Of a stretch of 64,000 nt of DNA, positions 37,016-49,000 are shown piece by piece (position 1 is the stretch's first letter; each line of letters begins with the position of its first letter). The position numbers and the translations under genes were made by a program. Source of the stretch: Lateolabrax maculatus (taxonomy: Eukaryota > Chordata > Actinopteri > Acropomatiformes > Lateolabracidae); the NCBI GenBank assembly GCA_031216445.1, contig CM062204.1, positions 10,532,501 to 10,596,500 of the forward strand. Reading direction: 5' to 3'. Below the pieces are notes generated by a model that saw only the letters and a list, made by a program, of their open reading frames with translations, was not told where the DNA came from and searched no databases.

Positions 37016-40000
37016 AACAGGTGAGGAAAGGGAAGAGTGACGGCATGATTCAAGTCATCCCTCAGCCCCGCCGCTCTGCTGGATTGCCCCATGCCAGACC
37101 CCTGTCCATACCAATAGTTTTGCCCCTGACCTCTGAGCGGAGGAGCCCCAGTCCAGAGGCGATGGACACAGCTCCCATTTCGGTTACTCGCCAAGACACC
37201 CCAGAGACTGCCTCACAACTCAGCCACCTCGACGTCAGCTCCTCTGGCAGCATGGAGGCCCTCAGCAGGTCAGTCTGTCTGGTCAAAGAGCATGCACCTG
37301 TGTCCAAGAAAATTATAAAAATAAACTCATATTTCCGGCAAGTTGCAGACTTAAGGATAATATTAATTCTACAGAAATTATTTTATGACCCATTACATTC
37401 TTAAAAATAAAGCTTTTAGCTGTATTAATAGTAGGTGTTTATAAATATGCAGACACAAACTGACATTTTTAGACCGCATGCTGTGAGTGCATTACTTAAA
37501 TACCATTTAGAGTGTAGTCTCAGAGGGATATATTATTTTTTTAGAAGCTTTATATGCACTTATATGCACATAATTATTATTTGTGAAGCCTGTTTTTCAA
37601 ATAAATAATGTAGGACTAATACCAGCAAGAGCAAAAAGTAAAGCATGCACCAAAAACTGAATTCACTTACTCTGTGAAATATAGTCAATTATTCTTGCAG
37701 TTTCATAATTTCATTAGGATCACAGTTTTATCTGTGAGCATGATGTTTTAAGACTGCTGTAAATAAAACCTAAGGTCATACAACACAAAACTTCACTGCT
37801 ACATACATTACATTAAACTATTCAACGATTTCAATTTTTGCTTTGTGATGTCCAGTTCTTAGCAGTGCTAAATAGGTTATGCCCACTGTTTGCATAGGTG
37901 ATGTGCTATTAACAGAGGGTGGGGGTGAAGAATCTTGAGTGTCAGACAGCGATCAGGGATCTAAAGCCCAAGCCTAGTGGCAATGTGCCTTTGGCATGCA
38001 AACAAGCCTATTATAAGAAGCTGAAACTGGAACCACTTGGTGTCGAGTGTCCTCAGTCCTGGAATAGCAAGGCTACAGCTGTGTCTGTTGTTGGGGCTCT
38101 TGCTGCTTTGACCGAGGGCTTAGACTAGCATTAACCTTGGCTGTGATCACACCTGCACTGTTCGTTGGAAGATTTCACTGCTATACTGTTTAAAACCTCC
38201 TGTCACATACTCTAAATCCAGTTCATCCAATGTGTGTGTTTTCAGTTGAGTGAATTATTTTCCTCATGACATTGAGTGTCACTACTTCCCCGACGATAGA
38301 CTGTATGTAAAATTTGCCTCAATGGAAAAACTATAAAGTATAATGTGGACCAAAGCAATAAATGTCATACGTGTGATGTTGAAGAACTGAGATGAGAAAT
38401 GATGACACTCATGTCGAACACACCAGTGACCTTTAGTATGACATTAATCAGAGTTTAAAACCGTGTCAGCACTAGATCCATTGACGATTACATAAACGTT
38501 TAGTATGACACACACAGTGGTGTGCTCTCACACATACCTGTATACTGAATTACAAATCTCAATGCACTCACTTATATATTCCAAAAATCATATAAATGGA
38601 ATATCATTTGTATCACTGGGTTTGTGGAATGTATTTTTATTTTAAAATATTTAGTACTTCTTTTCAGTTTTACTGACAATAATAATAACTTTTATCAACT
38701 TATAAAATTCAAGTAGTAATTCTGTGTTTAAAAAAGTCAGCATTTAGTTTGTTTTTGCTCTTTATCCCCAAAATAATAAACAGTATTGCATATGCAGCCT
38801 AAAATTTGTAAAAACAACAAGGACAACCATCAATCTTAATGGCTCAAATGTTCCTGTCTACATGTAGTGGCAAATATAATACTTCCAAGGTGGTAAGAGC
38901 TTTCCTCACCATGTCAGGGGACCAGTAAATCTCCTAGTGGATTTCCCCCACACCCTATGAATTCCTTGTCAGGTCACTTTGGGTGACCGTAACATACAGA
39001 GAGCGTGACAGGGGACCCCAGTAATGTGCATCAGCAATCTGAACTCACTGGTATTTACTGATAGACACCTGCAGTTTGCAAAAAGACTAAAATGATTTCA
39101 TTATCTTTAATGCAAGAAGGCATTAAGGCATTTGATACTTAGTAGAAGTGTTAAATTAAAGACACTGGAGCTTTCAAATGTTCAATTTTAAGTAGTTGTG
39201 ATTTTGACGCACACACCTTAAACAAATATATGCAAATTTTCCATATGTGGATCCATCTCTGTTTTCATATCTGTAACTGCTCTCATGCCTGCTCTTCATC
39301 TTGGTTTCACTTTCCATAGTTATGTCAGACAGATCTGTGTCAGCAGCACAGCCACAGCTTAATTAAACATATTCACACAGACAAAATAAAGGAATTACTT
39401 TTGTTCACTATTTTATATTTTAATTAAATGTTTTCATAAAGTATTATTTTTGTGGGGTAAGAAACATGAAATTCAAAATATTGAAAATATGTTTAAACCT
39501 TGTTGGTGAAACAAACAAACAAACAAAAAAAAAAACAATTTCAAACTGTATCTGATGACTTATGTATTACATTTGACACATGCATCCTTCATTCCAGGGA
39601 CTTCCCCTGACCTGAGTCACTCAGCTCGATCAGGTCACATTCAGCACGCACTAGAAATCAAATCATCATCCTCAGGGTTTCCCTTTTAGTGGCTCCACTT
39701 TTAGATCTTTTGTGTATCCACGTTTTGACTTCTGTATTGTATCAGAGCAGAAAGTCTTTCATCTGACCACGCTATCATTTTTAGCATAACACTTTGCCTC
39801 CTCTTTTAAATACATGAATCCAGTTATTTTGTATGCCACAATACTCTCACCTGTACCTGAAATATGACACCAGCTTCATTCACCACACAGGCCACGTGAG
39901 CCAACATTGCAGCGTTATGTGAACTTATTATGTTCTTAACATTGCGTAGTTGCACATAGCGGATGCATACTGATTTTTGTGTGGAGTTGCCATGGTTCAC

Positions 40001-43000
40001 TGAATCTTGTAATGTAACCATTGGGTTTCTTAGAAGCCCATTGGAAATAGGTGGGGGTGAGGAACATTGCAGTGTGGTGTGAGTGCAGGTTCCCTGTGGG
40101 TAAAACAGCATTGTTGGATGCCTGTCAGGAAGTGTCATCCATCAGCCTGACAGCCTGACAGCACATATTTACAGGAAGAACCTGATGGTTGGCTCAAACT
40201 GGTTTTCCTGCACATTTGATGTTAGTGCCTTTTTTCCATTTCATACTAAGATTTTAGGCCTATGAAGTGTCAGACAACCAGGTCATAGGACATCCACAAG
40301 TACAAAGTCAAAGCCAACCAGATTTGCTGTTGTATTCTTGAAGATATTCACAGTTCATCCAAGAGGCGTCTTCAGTTTTCTCATGCATGAGACTCCCCAC
40401 CAGTCAGGAGAGCTGAAGCCTCTTGTATAAGCGGCACAATGTTTCAAACGTTCTAGATATTAAGTTTAATGTTCAAGTTCAATGACAGACCTAACAGTAA
40501 GTCAGATAATTGGCTTGATAGTGAGAGGAAAGGATGACTGCAAATCAGTAGTCAAAATCATCTTTGTATTTTAGCTTGTACCGAAAAGACTGTTCATTAA
40601 TCGATTAGTGGACTGTCAGAAAATTAATCTGCAACATTTCTGATGATTGTCTAACTTTTTAAAGCATGAATGTCAAAAATTAACTGGTTCTAGTTTCTCA
40701 AATGTGAGGATTTATTGCTTTGTCTTGAGTACATTTAGATTTTGAATTGTTATTCAGAAGATATGTGAAGACGTCACTATGGACTCTGGTTCCTGAGAAA
40801 TTGTGATGGGCATTTTTAAATATTTCTATCATATTTAAAATATTTAATTTTTAGACGCTTAAAGACAAAACTATTAGTTAAAAAAACAAGTGAAATAGAT
40901 CAATTGAAAATAATCATTAGCTACAACTTTAATTTCAGCAAGTATGTGGAATTCTTTTAGCCACTGCTAACATCTTGGAAATGCTACCCTTTGCATGCAA
41001 CACTGCTTAAGGTGAGTTTACATCAGGTCTTTTTTACCGATCCAAATCCGGTCTCTAAACTCCTGTCACTGTTATTCGTGCTAATCAAACACAAATGTTG
41101 TGTTTTTCTATGGGTCATTTTGCTTTTAATGTCAATAAGGAATAGCAAGTCATGATAAACAGACTTGACACAAAACAAGATGCACGTGAAAACTGAAGAC
41201 TCATATTTCATCTGTAAATCATTACATTCGTCTGCAGGTCTATCTATTCCTCAGTTTAAAACATGACGGCTCTGTATTGCTTTAACACCATTTTCTCTGA
41301 TGGAAGGAGCATAAATTAAGCATAGCTTAGCCAGGCTTAGTGAATGAATACTTCAGGTCTTGACCACTACACAGTTTGTGCTCTGAGATATTCTAAGAAT
41401 GTCCAGCGCCCATCTAAAGGTTGATGGTTTGGTGGTCCTGAATGGACTGGAGATTGAACAGAGGAGCTGAGACACAAGCTGCTGTACAGGTCCCAAATCC
41501 TCCTTGGCTGTATTAAGCAATGCTTAATCTATTGCAAAAAAAGAGATTGCATGCAGTGCAATGCAAAATGCAGAATTGCATTATAGACCTGCCTTTGTGG
41601 TAGTCTCTCCTAGCCAGACTATTTACCCCTTTTTGATTTGCAATACCAGCTCATAGAATAGCTTCGCTTGACCTATTTTTGAACAAAGATAGCGTAAAAA
41701 TTGTGTATTGTGTTGTGTAATTGTAAAAACACTGTAATTGTCAGCATTGAGTCAAAGACATAGTGATGGCACTAGTGTTAATAAGAACTTTAATTAGACT
41801 TCAGCGAGTGTTGTTGCGTGTTGTAGAGGGATTTTGGAAAAAGTAAGGCAGAGCAGGGCGGAAGGAGTAGGACCCTGCCAAAAATTACTAGAGCCAACAG
41901 CAGGATTTTTTAAGTGACCAGCAGCCACTAAACCAGACTACCTTTGTCTACACACTTTTAAAAATATTTTAAAAATGGAGCGTGTCCAGATTGACCAGCT
42001 TGTCATTGGTAGCTTTCCGTTCCCTCCCGGAGGGATCAGGCCCTTTCCAAGTACCCCTACAAAGCTTCTCGTTATCCCCTCAGTAAGGTAGTGGGTAAGC
42101 AGGATTTCCGCTTTTGCAATTCACCGGCGGCAGTGACGGCACACATTATTTTAATACGCTTGCCAGACTGTGTAACACCAGTTAAGAACATGGGTGTGGG
42201 GAAAAAACATTCACCAGTGAAACAAAAGAATTTGTGGTGGTAAAGTGTTTGGGGTGAACTGCACCTGCACCTAAAACAAGGCAGAAGGAACACATGCTCA
42301 TTTCCTGTAGATTGTCATTTGAGCAGACTTTTGAAGTACAACGAACTTTGGCCCATTTTGATTTGTGCCTGACTGAAACCTAAATCCTTTGTTTTGAACT
42401 TGTTGAGGTGCTGCCCAAAGGGCCAAAGTGGTTTCCCCTCCCCTCGACTTGCCTGCCCCTTACAGTAAGTCACATGAAGGCACGTCACGTACCAAAACAC
42501 ACCAGAGAACCAAATGTTCACTGAATGGTATACTCAACAACAGCTCTCTCTTCTGTGTTTTAGAACATCTAAGACTCAACATGTTTACAACCTAGGATCA
42601 GACTGATTGCTTATTGGCACAGTAGACAAAGTTATGTTTCAGCTTTATGTCTAGTTTCTGTGCCTCTTTAAGACATCAAACAAAACCAGCGAAACAGAAT
42701 ACTTTAGCAGAATATATCAACAATATTCTGCGACTGCTTCTTTTGGTTTCTGATGAGCTTTATATACAGTAGTGCAAAGGGCAGTAAACTTTGATTACAG
42801 TAGGGACTAAAACAAAAACATACTAGACATATTTATTGATGATATATGATATATGATTGTTAGTCAGTCATTATTTGGAAGATTAGATATAAACCACTCA
42901 GCAATTAACAAGTAGGGCTGCAACTAACAAGTATCTTTATTATCAATTAATCTGCTAAAACTAAACTCAAAAAACCCAGTGTGATGTCACCACATTGCTT

Positions 43001-46000
43001 GTTTTGTCCGACCAACAGTCAACCCAACGATATTTTGTTTGCAATTATTTAAAAGAGAGAAAAGCAGCAAATTATCACAATGAGAAGGTTGAACAAGGGT
43101 TTTTTGGGTATTTTTGCTTAAAATAATCTAATTCATTACTTTTCAAAATAGTTCCTGATAATTTATTTTGTCAATGGATGAGCGAAATGTTCCAGATACT
43201 TTTGTTTTGGAGAACACTTTCAGTTGAGAAGTTGAAATGTTAAAAAATGTCTGGAATGGAAGTTCACTGCATCTGCTGTTCCTCGTTTGTCAACTTTTGT
43301 TTATAACAAGATTCTTTGTTCAAATCCTTTCTGTTGCATATTTGTAAATTGAAAGCACTGGCAGAGTTCATGTTGTCCCATTACAACAAAACACAACTCT
43401 TTAGTTGTCATATAGTGTCATTGTAGCAAGACGTCCAAAAAAAATGTTAGTGAATGAAATAAACATATATAAAGACAGCTTTTATTTAACATTTATTTGT
43501 TACAAGGTCTAACAGTTCAGGCAAACAAGACTAGGTGATTATGAATTTTTTTGTCTGTAAGTGCCAGGATATGAAAAATATTAAGCAACCTCAACAACCT
43601 CAAGCCAACACTGAGTTCCTCTTATCGTTGCATAATTTCATCATGTGTCGCTGGCATACATCCAGTGGCAGCAGTCAGCCTATATTCTAGAGAAGCACCC
43701 ATTTTTCTGTTGGTTCATAATAATTACCAGAGACAAGGTCCACAAAGGCACTGATCTGTAGCACTGCATGGCTATTATTCAGCAGACAAAAGCCAGCCTT
43801 ATGCTCCTATTTTCAGCCCCAGTGACATGTAGTGATGGGTGGGGGGGGGTGGGGGGGGTGTTAATGTTTTTATGTCATAGCACTTTATAGCCACATCGCG
43901 CAAGCAAATTATTTATGTGAGTTTGTTTTCATATTTCAGCTCCCAAGAAGAAGAAAGGCCAATATCTCCTTTCTACATGAGGTAGGCCTCCTCTTTTTAC
44001 ATTAGAAAGCTGTCAGAACTGGGTGAGAGTATGTTGTTTTCGACTGGAGGTGTGGGGGAAGTGGCTGTGTGCTGCCTTAGTGCATTAACAATGGAACCAC
44101 CAGTTAGACTAAAAGTAGGGCGGCGTGCACATGCAACAGTTTGCTCACCACTGTTTGGTTATTGTGGTGGAGGCAGCCGCAGCACATGTTTCAGACACCC
44201 CACTTAAGCAAAAGACATGTCGGGGTGAAGACACTGTGTTTCACAATGATGTGATGGTCACTGAACAGTGTAGCAGGAATAATAACTAACACTAACATGG
44301 GATAATCGATTTATCATTTCAACCATTTTTCAAGCAAAAATAGTGAAAAAAATGCCCGATGTTCTCTTGTTCCATGAGCATTTGCTGCTTTTCTTTGTAT
44401 CATTGTAAACTAAATATTTTTGGGATTTGCACTGTTGACATTTTTATGACATCACCTGGCATTTTTTTCAGTATTTTTTAACAATAAATTGCTAAATCAA
44501 AAAAATTATTTCCAGATTAAATGATAATGAGAGTGATAGTTAGTTGGAACCTTGTGAGCCTCTTGTGAGTAAAAATGAACCCAAAACTAGTCAATTGAAG
44601 GACATTATATGTATTACAATATACATTTAACCTCATGTTTTTGCATGTGCAAGTGTTAACGTTTCAGCAATTTAACCACAGGTCTAATAATCTGTATTAT
44701 GGCCCATTTAGACCTCAGTGTATGTTGACCTAAAGCCTTCAAAACGAAGCAGCTTTGCAGTCAGTGATAACAGCTGGTTCTTCAGTTAGTCATTTGGAGT
44801 TGGCACATTTTGACTGGAGTGTTGTTTGCTGATATGACCTTAGAGCTGATATGACTCCAGGGCGGCTGTTTGTGTGATTGAGTATGTTTATTGCCTTTAC
44901 CCAAAAAGAACTGAATAGACACTGGCCAAAAGCTTCACAGGATAGAAGTCAGAGTAACTACGATAAAGCTTGTAGAGCTTTATGATTGTATGCTTCATAT
45001 AAAAAATTAACATCCTAGCAGGAACAGGAAAACTTTCTTCAGATTTTTATGGTTTATGGTCTCACATGCAGGTGAGAAAAATACTATAATATAGGCGTGG
45101 GCAGAACACCGGTGACATAGTCATCACTACTGTGATGTTGTGCCAAGTCATGGATTTTGCAATACCATCATCACCGTGATAAATCAATAATAATTTCTAA
45201 AAATAAAGCATTTAATTTTCTTCAAAACTTCTTGCCTCTCCGGCCGGGTTTCCCAAGGCACAGCATTTTCTCTTCGCCTGGGCCCCTTATTGCCCGTCTG
45301 TGTCCATCATTCTCAACTGTAAGTTGCACCCAGCAGGTCGCCAGTTGCTCTTGAGCTCTGGACATGATGTTTTAACCCTAGTCTGAGCCTCGTTCAGACT
45401 GGACGACTCCGTCCCCACCAATGCCTTTCACCTGTGCTACTCACCTCGCTGCCTGCTCCAAGGGCCTGACTGACTTGACAGGAAAAACTCCTGTCTGGGG
45501 TGAAAAATCACATCTTCCCTTTGAGTACTGTACGTGTGTGTGCGTTTGTGTGTGTGTGTATATATATATGATGTACTTTGGGTTTTTGCAAAATAAATGC
45601 TGTTGAGAATGCATAATACTCTCAAATTTCTCCAGTGTTTGATAAGGATACATACCATTTACTTATTTTAGTATCAAAATATTAATTTATTAACATAAAG
45701 GGACAAGACAGGCTAATCCCTTAAAAACTTCAAAAAAATGTAATACGGTGAAAAAAACCTTTATATAAACTTTGACTGGAACATGTTGTGTTTTGGTTAT
45801 AATGTGATAAATGAAGGAAGGTCAAAGGTCCCAACTACTACACTAATCCAAGTCCTAGACATGTAGTCAGCCATAGAGTTAGCTATGTACAGTATGTGTA
45901 ATATATAAGACGTTATTTCTTTGAATGTATTACATAATCTCTGTACTCAGCATACTTACAGTAGACATTTTACAAAACTACTAACATTTGAAACATTTCA

Positions 46001-49000
46001 TAGGTCTCTATAACTCATTATATGGCATGTACAGGAACACAGGTATCCATATGTGTATACGTAGTGCATACAGTAACTATATATGTTGAGGTTGGTGAGG
46101 TTCTTCCAACTTTTCGAGTCAGAAATCTGACTTCAGGGGGTGTTCCAGTTGAAATTTCTGACTGGGAACTTTGGAAATTCTGACTTCCCAGCTCAAATTG
46201 AACACGCCATCAGACTAATGTCTGCTGACATTTGTCTCTCCCTTTACCTCTCTCTGTCTCTCTCCCATTCACCTCCCTTGCTCACATTCATCAGTGACTA
46301 TCTCCATGGCCTACTTGTACTTTGTCACATACACATGCACGTACAGACTTTCTCCCTGCTGAAGTGTACTTGCATTCCTTCCCATACAAAGACTCTCAGG
46401 CTGCCACAGGGGAGCTTAACCTGAGCCCAGTCAAAATGAATCATAGATCAACATAATTTATTTTTCTGTGTGTGTTGACCAAAGACTCTAAAGGTCCTGG
46501 CTAATATCTGACTGTGGTGTAATGCTGGATTACATGAGTGGACGCCCCTGGGTACACAGTGTGGAGGATTTAACTGGTATAAGCCTCTTCTGTAGAAGCT
46601 TTGGAGTTGTTTCCTCCTTAATTTTTATGCTTTAAAGAACACTTGACTTTAAAACACCAACTACAGAAACATATTATTTTGCTCTTACTATTATTTGCTT
46701 AACAGTTTTCCTTGTTAAGGGTCTTGAATTAAGCAATTATATGAAGCAAACTTTAAGCTCTTGTAAAACAAAGACTTGCACTGCTGGCTTTTTAAAATCA
46801 CACTCAAACACAAAAATAGCAAAAAACTAAAATATATATCGACAATCACCGGTTGTTGGGCTGACAGTGGCCGGTTTGGAGATTTTAACATATTGCCCAA
46901 CCCTACTGGGTGCCATACTTAACACAACATAAGTGCAAGAAATGTATGGATTCAGTCCAGCCAACTTCAACCCCAGACATTTGGCAGAAGGGAGATTACT
47001 ACAGATACATTTAGACATAGGAGGATTATGAGGAGTGCCATCAGACATAAAAAGACAAGAAAAGTCTTAGGTGGAGCAATAAGGGAAAAAACCCATCTAA
47101 AGAGATGAATCAACCTGTAACTGTGGTTGACAGGAGGTGGTAAGACAATTAAAAACATACTGCTTCCCATAGGCTATGGTCTATGACATAAAAGAGAAAA
47201 TACTGCAACTGATAAATAAACAAGCCAAGATTAATCAAATTATTCTACATGTGGGGGCCAATAATGTTTGCAGTGAGCAGTCAAAAGTGCTAAACCAGGA
47301 TTTCATTGCAATGTTAAATGGTCTGGACAAACTGGGATCAACTGTAGAGATCAATTACATTGATAACTTCAATCTGTTCAGGGGACAAAAGCACATTTTC
47401 AGGCCAGATGGCCTCCACCCAAGTACATCTGTACTTAAAGAACTGATGGACCCGTTCAGTGTCCCAGTCTGCGACACCCATCAGCCAAGCCTAAAATTAT
47501 GTCACCTCTTATAGGAGTCATAATAATAAATAAAAGTAATAAAATGGATGTGCTGGTTAATGCATTCCGTCACTGCCATGTTGACTGCCTCCGCCACCAA
47601 GCAAGCACATTCTCTAACAACAACTTTGCCAATGATGGAGATGACAAAACAGCTCTCCTGGGCTGACAGGACTGATAAGGCCAGCAAGATTGCCTCATCA
47701 GTCTCCCCCCATGTTAATGAATGCCAATAAGCTGCACTGCTACGCAGATCTGCTTGTCAACAGGGCAGACTGCAGAGAAGAGTGGGGATAGGGTTCTGGA
47801 CTTCATGTTCCTATTCCTGTTTTGATATGCAATAGAACAAGATGCACTTAACTAATTCTGACAATTTACCAAATTGGATATCAGTTCTTGTCACTCAGTC
47901 TGTCTTCAGCCCTGTCACAAAACTTTACATTGGCAAAGAATGCTTAACTTTAATAAACCTTAGGTCTTGGGCCTCCAAATTATTTTTTACTAAAGAACTG
48001 TGTTGTATTCATGATATTGAGCATATAGAACAAATGTTTCCAACAATGTTCAAACCCAGAGAAATCTGTAATTTTATTCAAGGTAACGGTGCGTTTTATT
48101 CGGTCGCCTGTCAATGGCCTCATCAGAATTATACTCATTAACACTAATACAGCATTTTTTTGTCACACAGCATCATTTTTTATTATTTGCATGCCATTTT
48201 GCAATACCTTAACGCAATATACGATCGATATATATATATGTATCGTATATTGCGTTATAGGCTAAAGATATTGCAATATTATTCATTGGCCATATCACCC
48301 AGCCCTTGTTCAAACATGTAAAACACCAGTGAATTATTAATTTCAGGCTTTTTCTTGCCCTTGCTTGGGTCCCAGTCAATGATCTTGTGGATAATTTGAG
48401 TTCTAAAATTGTGAATGCTATTGATGTCATTGCCCCTACTAAGGTAAACATACTCTCTGGTAAGAAAAGAGCACCATGGAGAAATGCCATGCTGGTCAAA
48501 AATAATAAAAGAGTGTATTGAAAAGCTGAATGCAGATGGTGAAAAACAAATCTCCAGGTGCATTATGACATCCACAGCACAGAGACTGCTCTCGTTAAAG
48601 TCTTGAATGACATCCACCTAATCACAGACAGTTGAAAAGGGTCAGTCTTGGTATTATTAGATCTCAGTGCAGCATTGGACGTAGTCGACCACATCATATT
48701 ACAAGACAGACTGAAAAACTGGGTTGGACTTCCTATCACAATCCTAAACTGGTTTGAATCTTATTTGAAGGATAGGGACTTCTTTGTAATGATGGGTCAT
48801 TACACATCTGAGTGTACATAAATGACATGGGGGTCCCCCAAGGCTCCATTCTCGGGCCTCTTTTGCTCCCACTCCCACGTGCCTTGTGTTTCTTTTCATA
48901 TCTTTTGTTAATGCCTTTCTGTCTTATGTAAAGCACTTTGATGTTGAGGTTCTACACAAATACACGTACTTTGCTTTGCCTATATACTGTATATGTGATT

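Noticed and set aside
42072..42521. Two minus-strand open frames in fam13a intron 8
   Set aside because: Basic/Cys-rich translations with no domain; more likely part of an unclassified repeat.
47548..48141. Short open frames between the LINE esterase and RT remnants, considered as independent genes
   Set aside because: They lie inside the LINE fossil and one reads as its endonuclease start.
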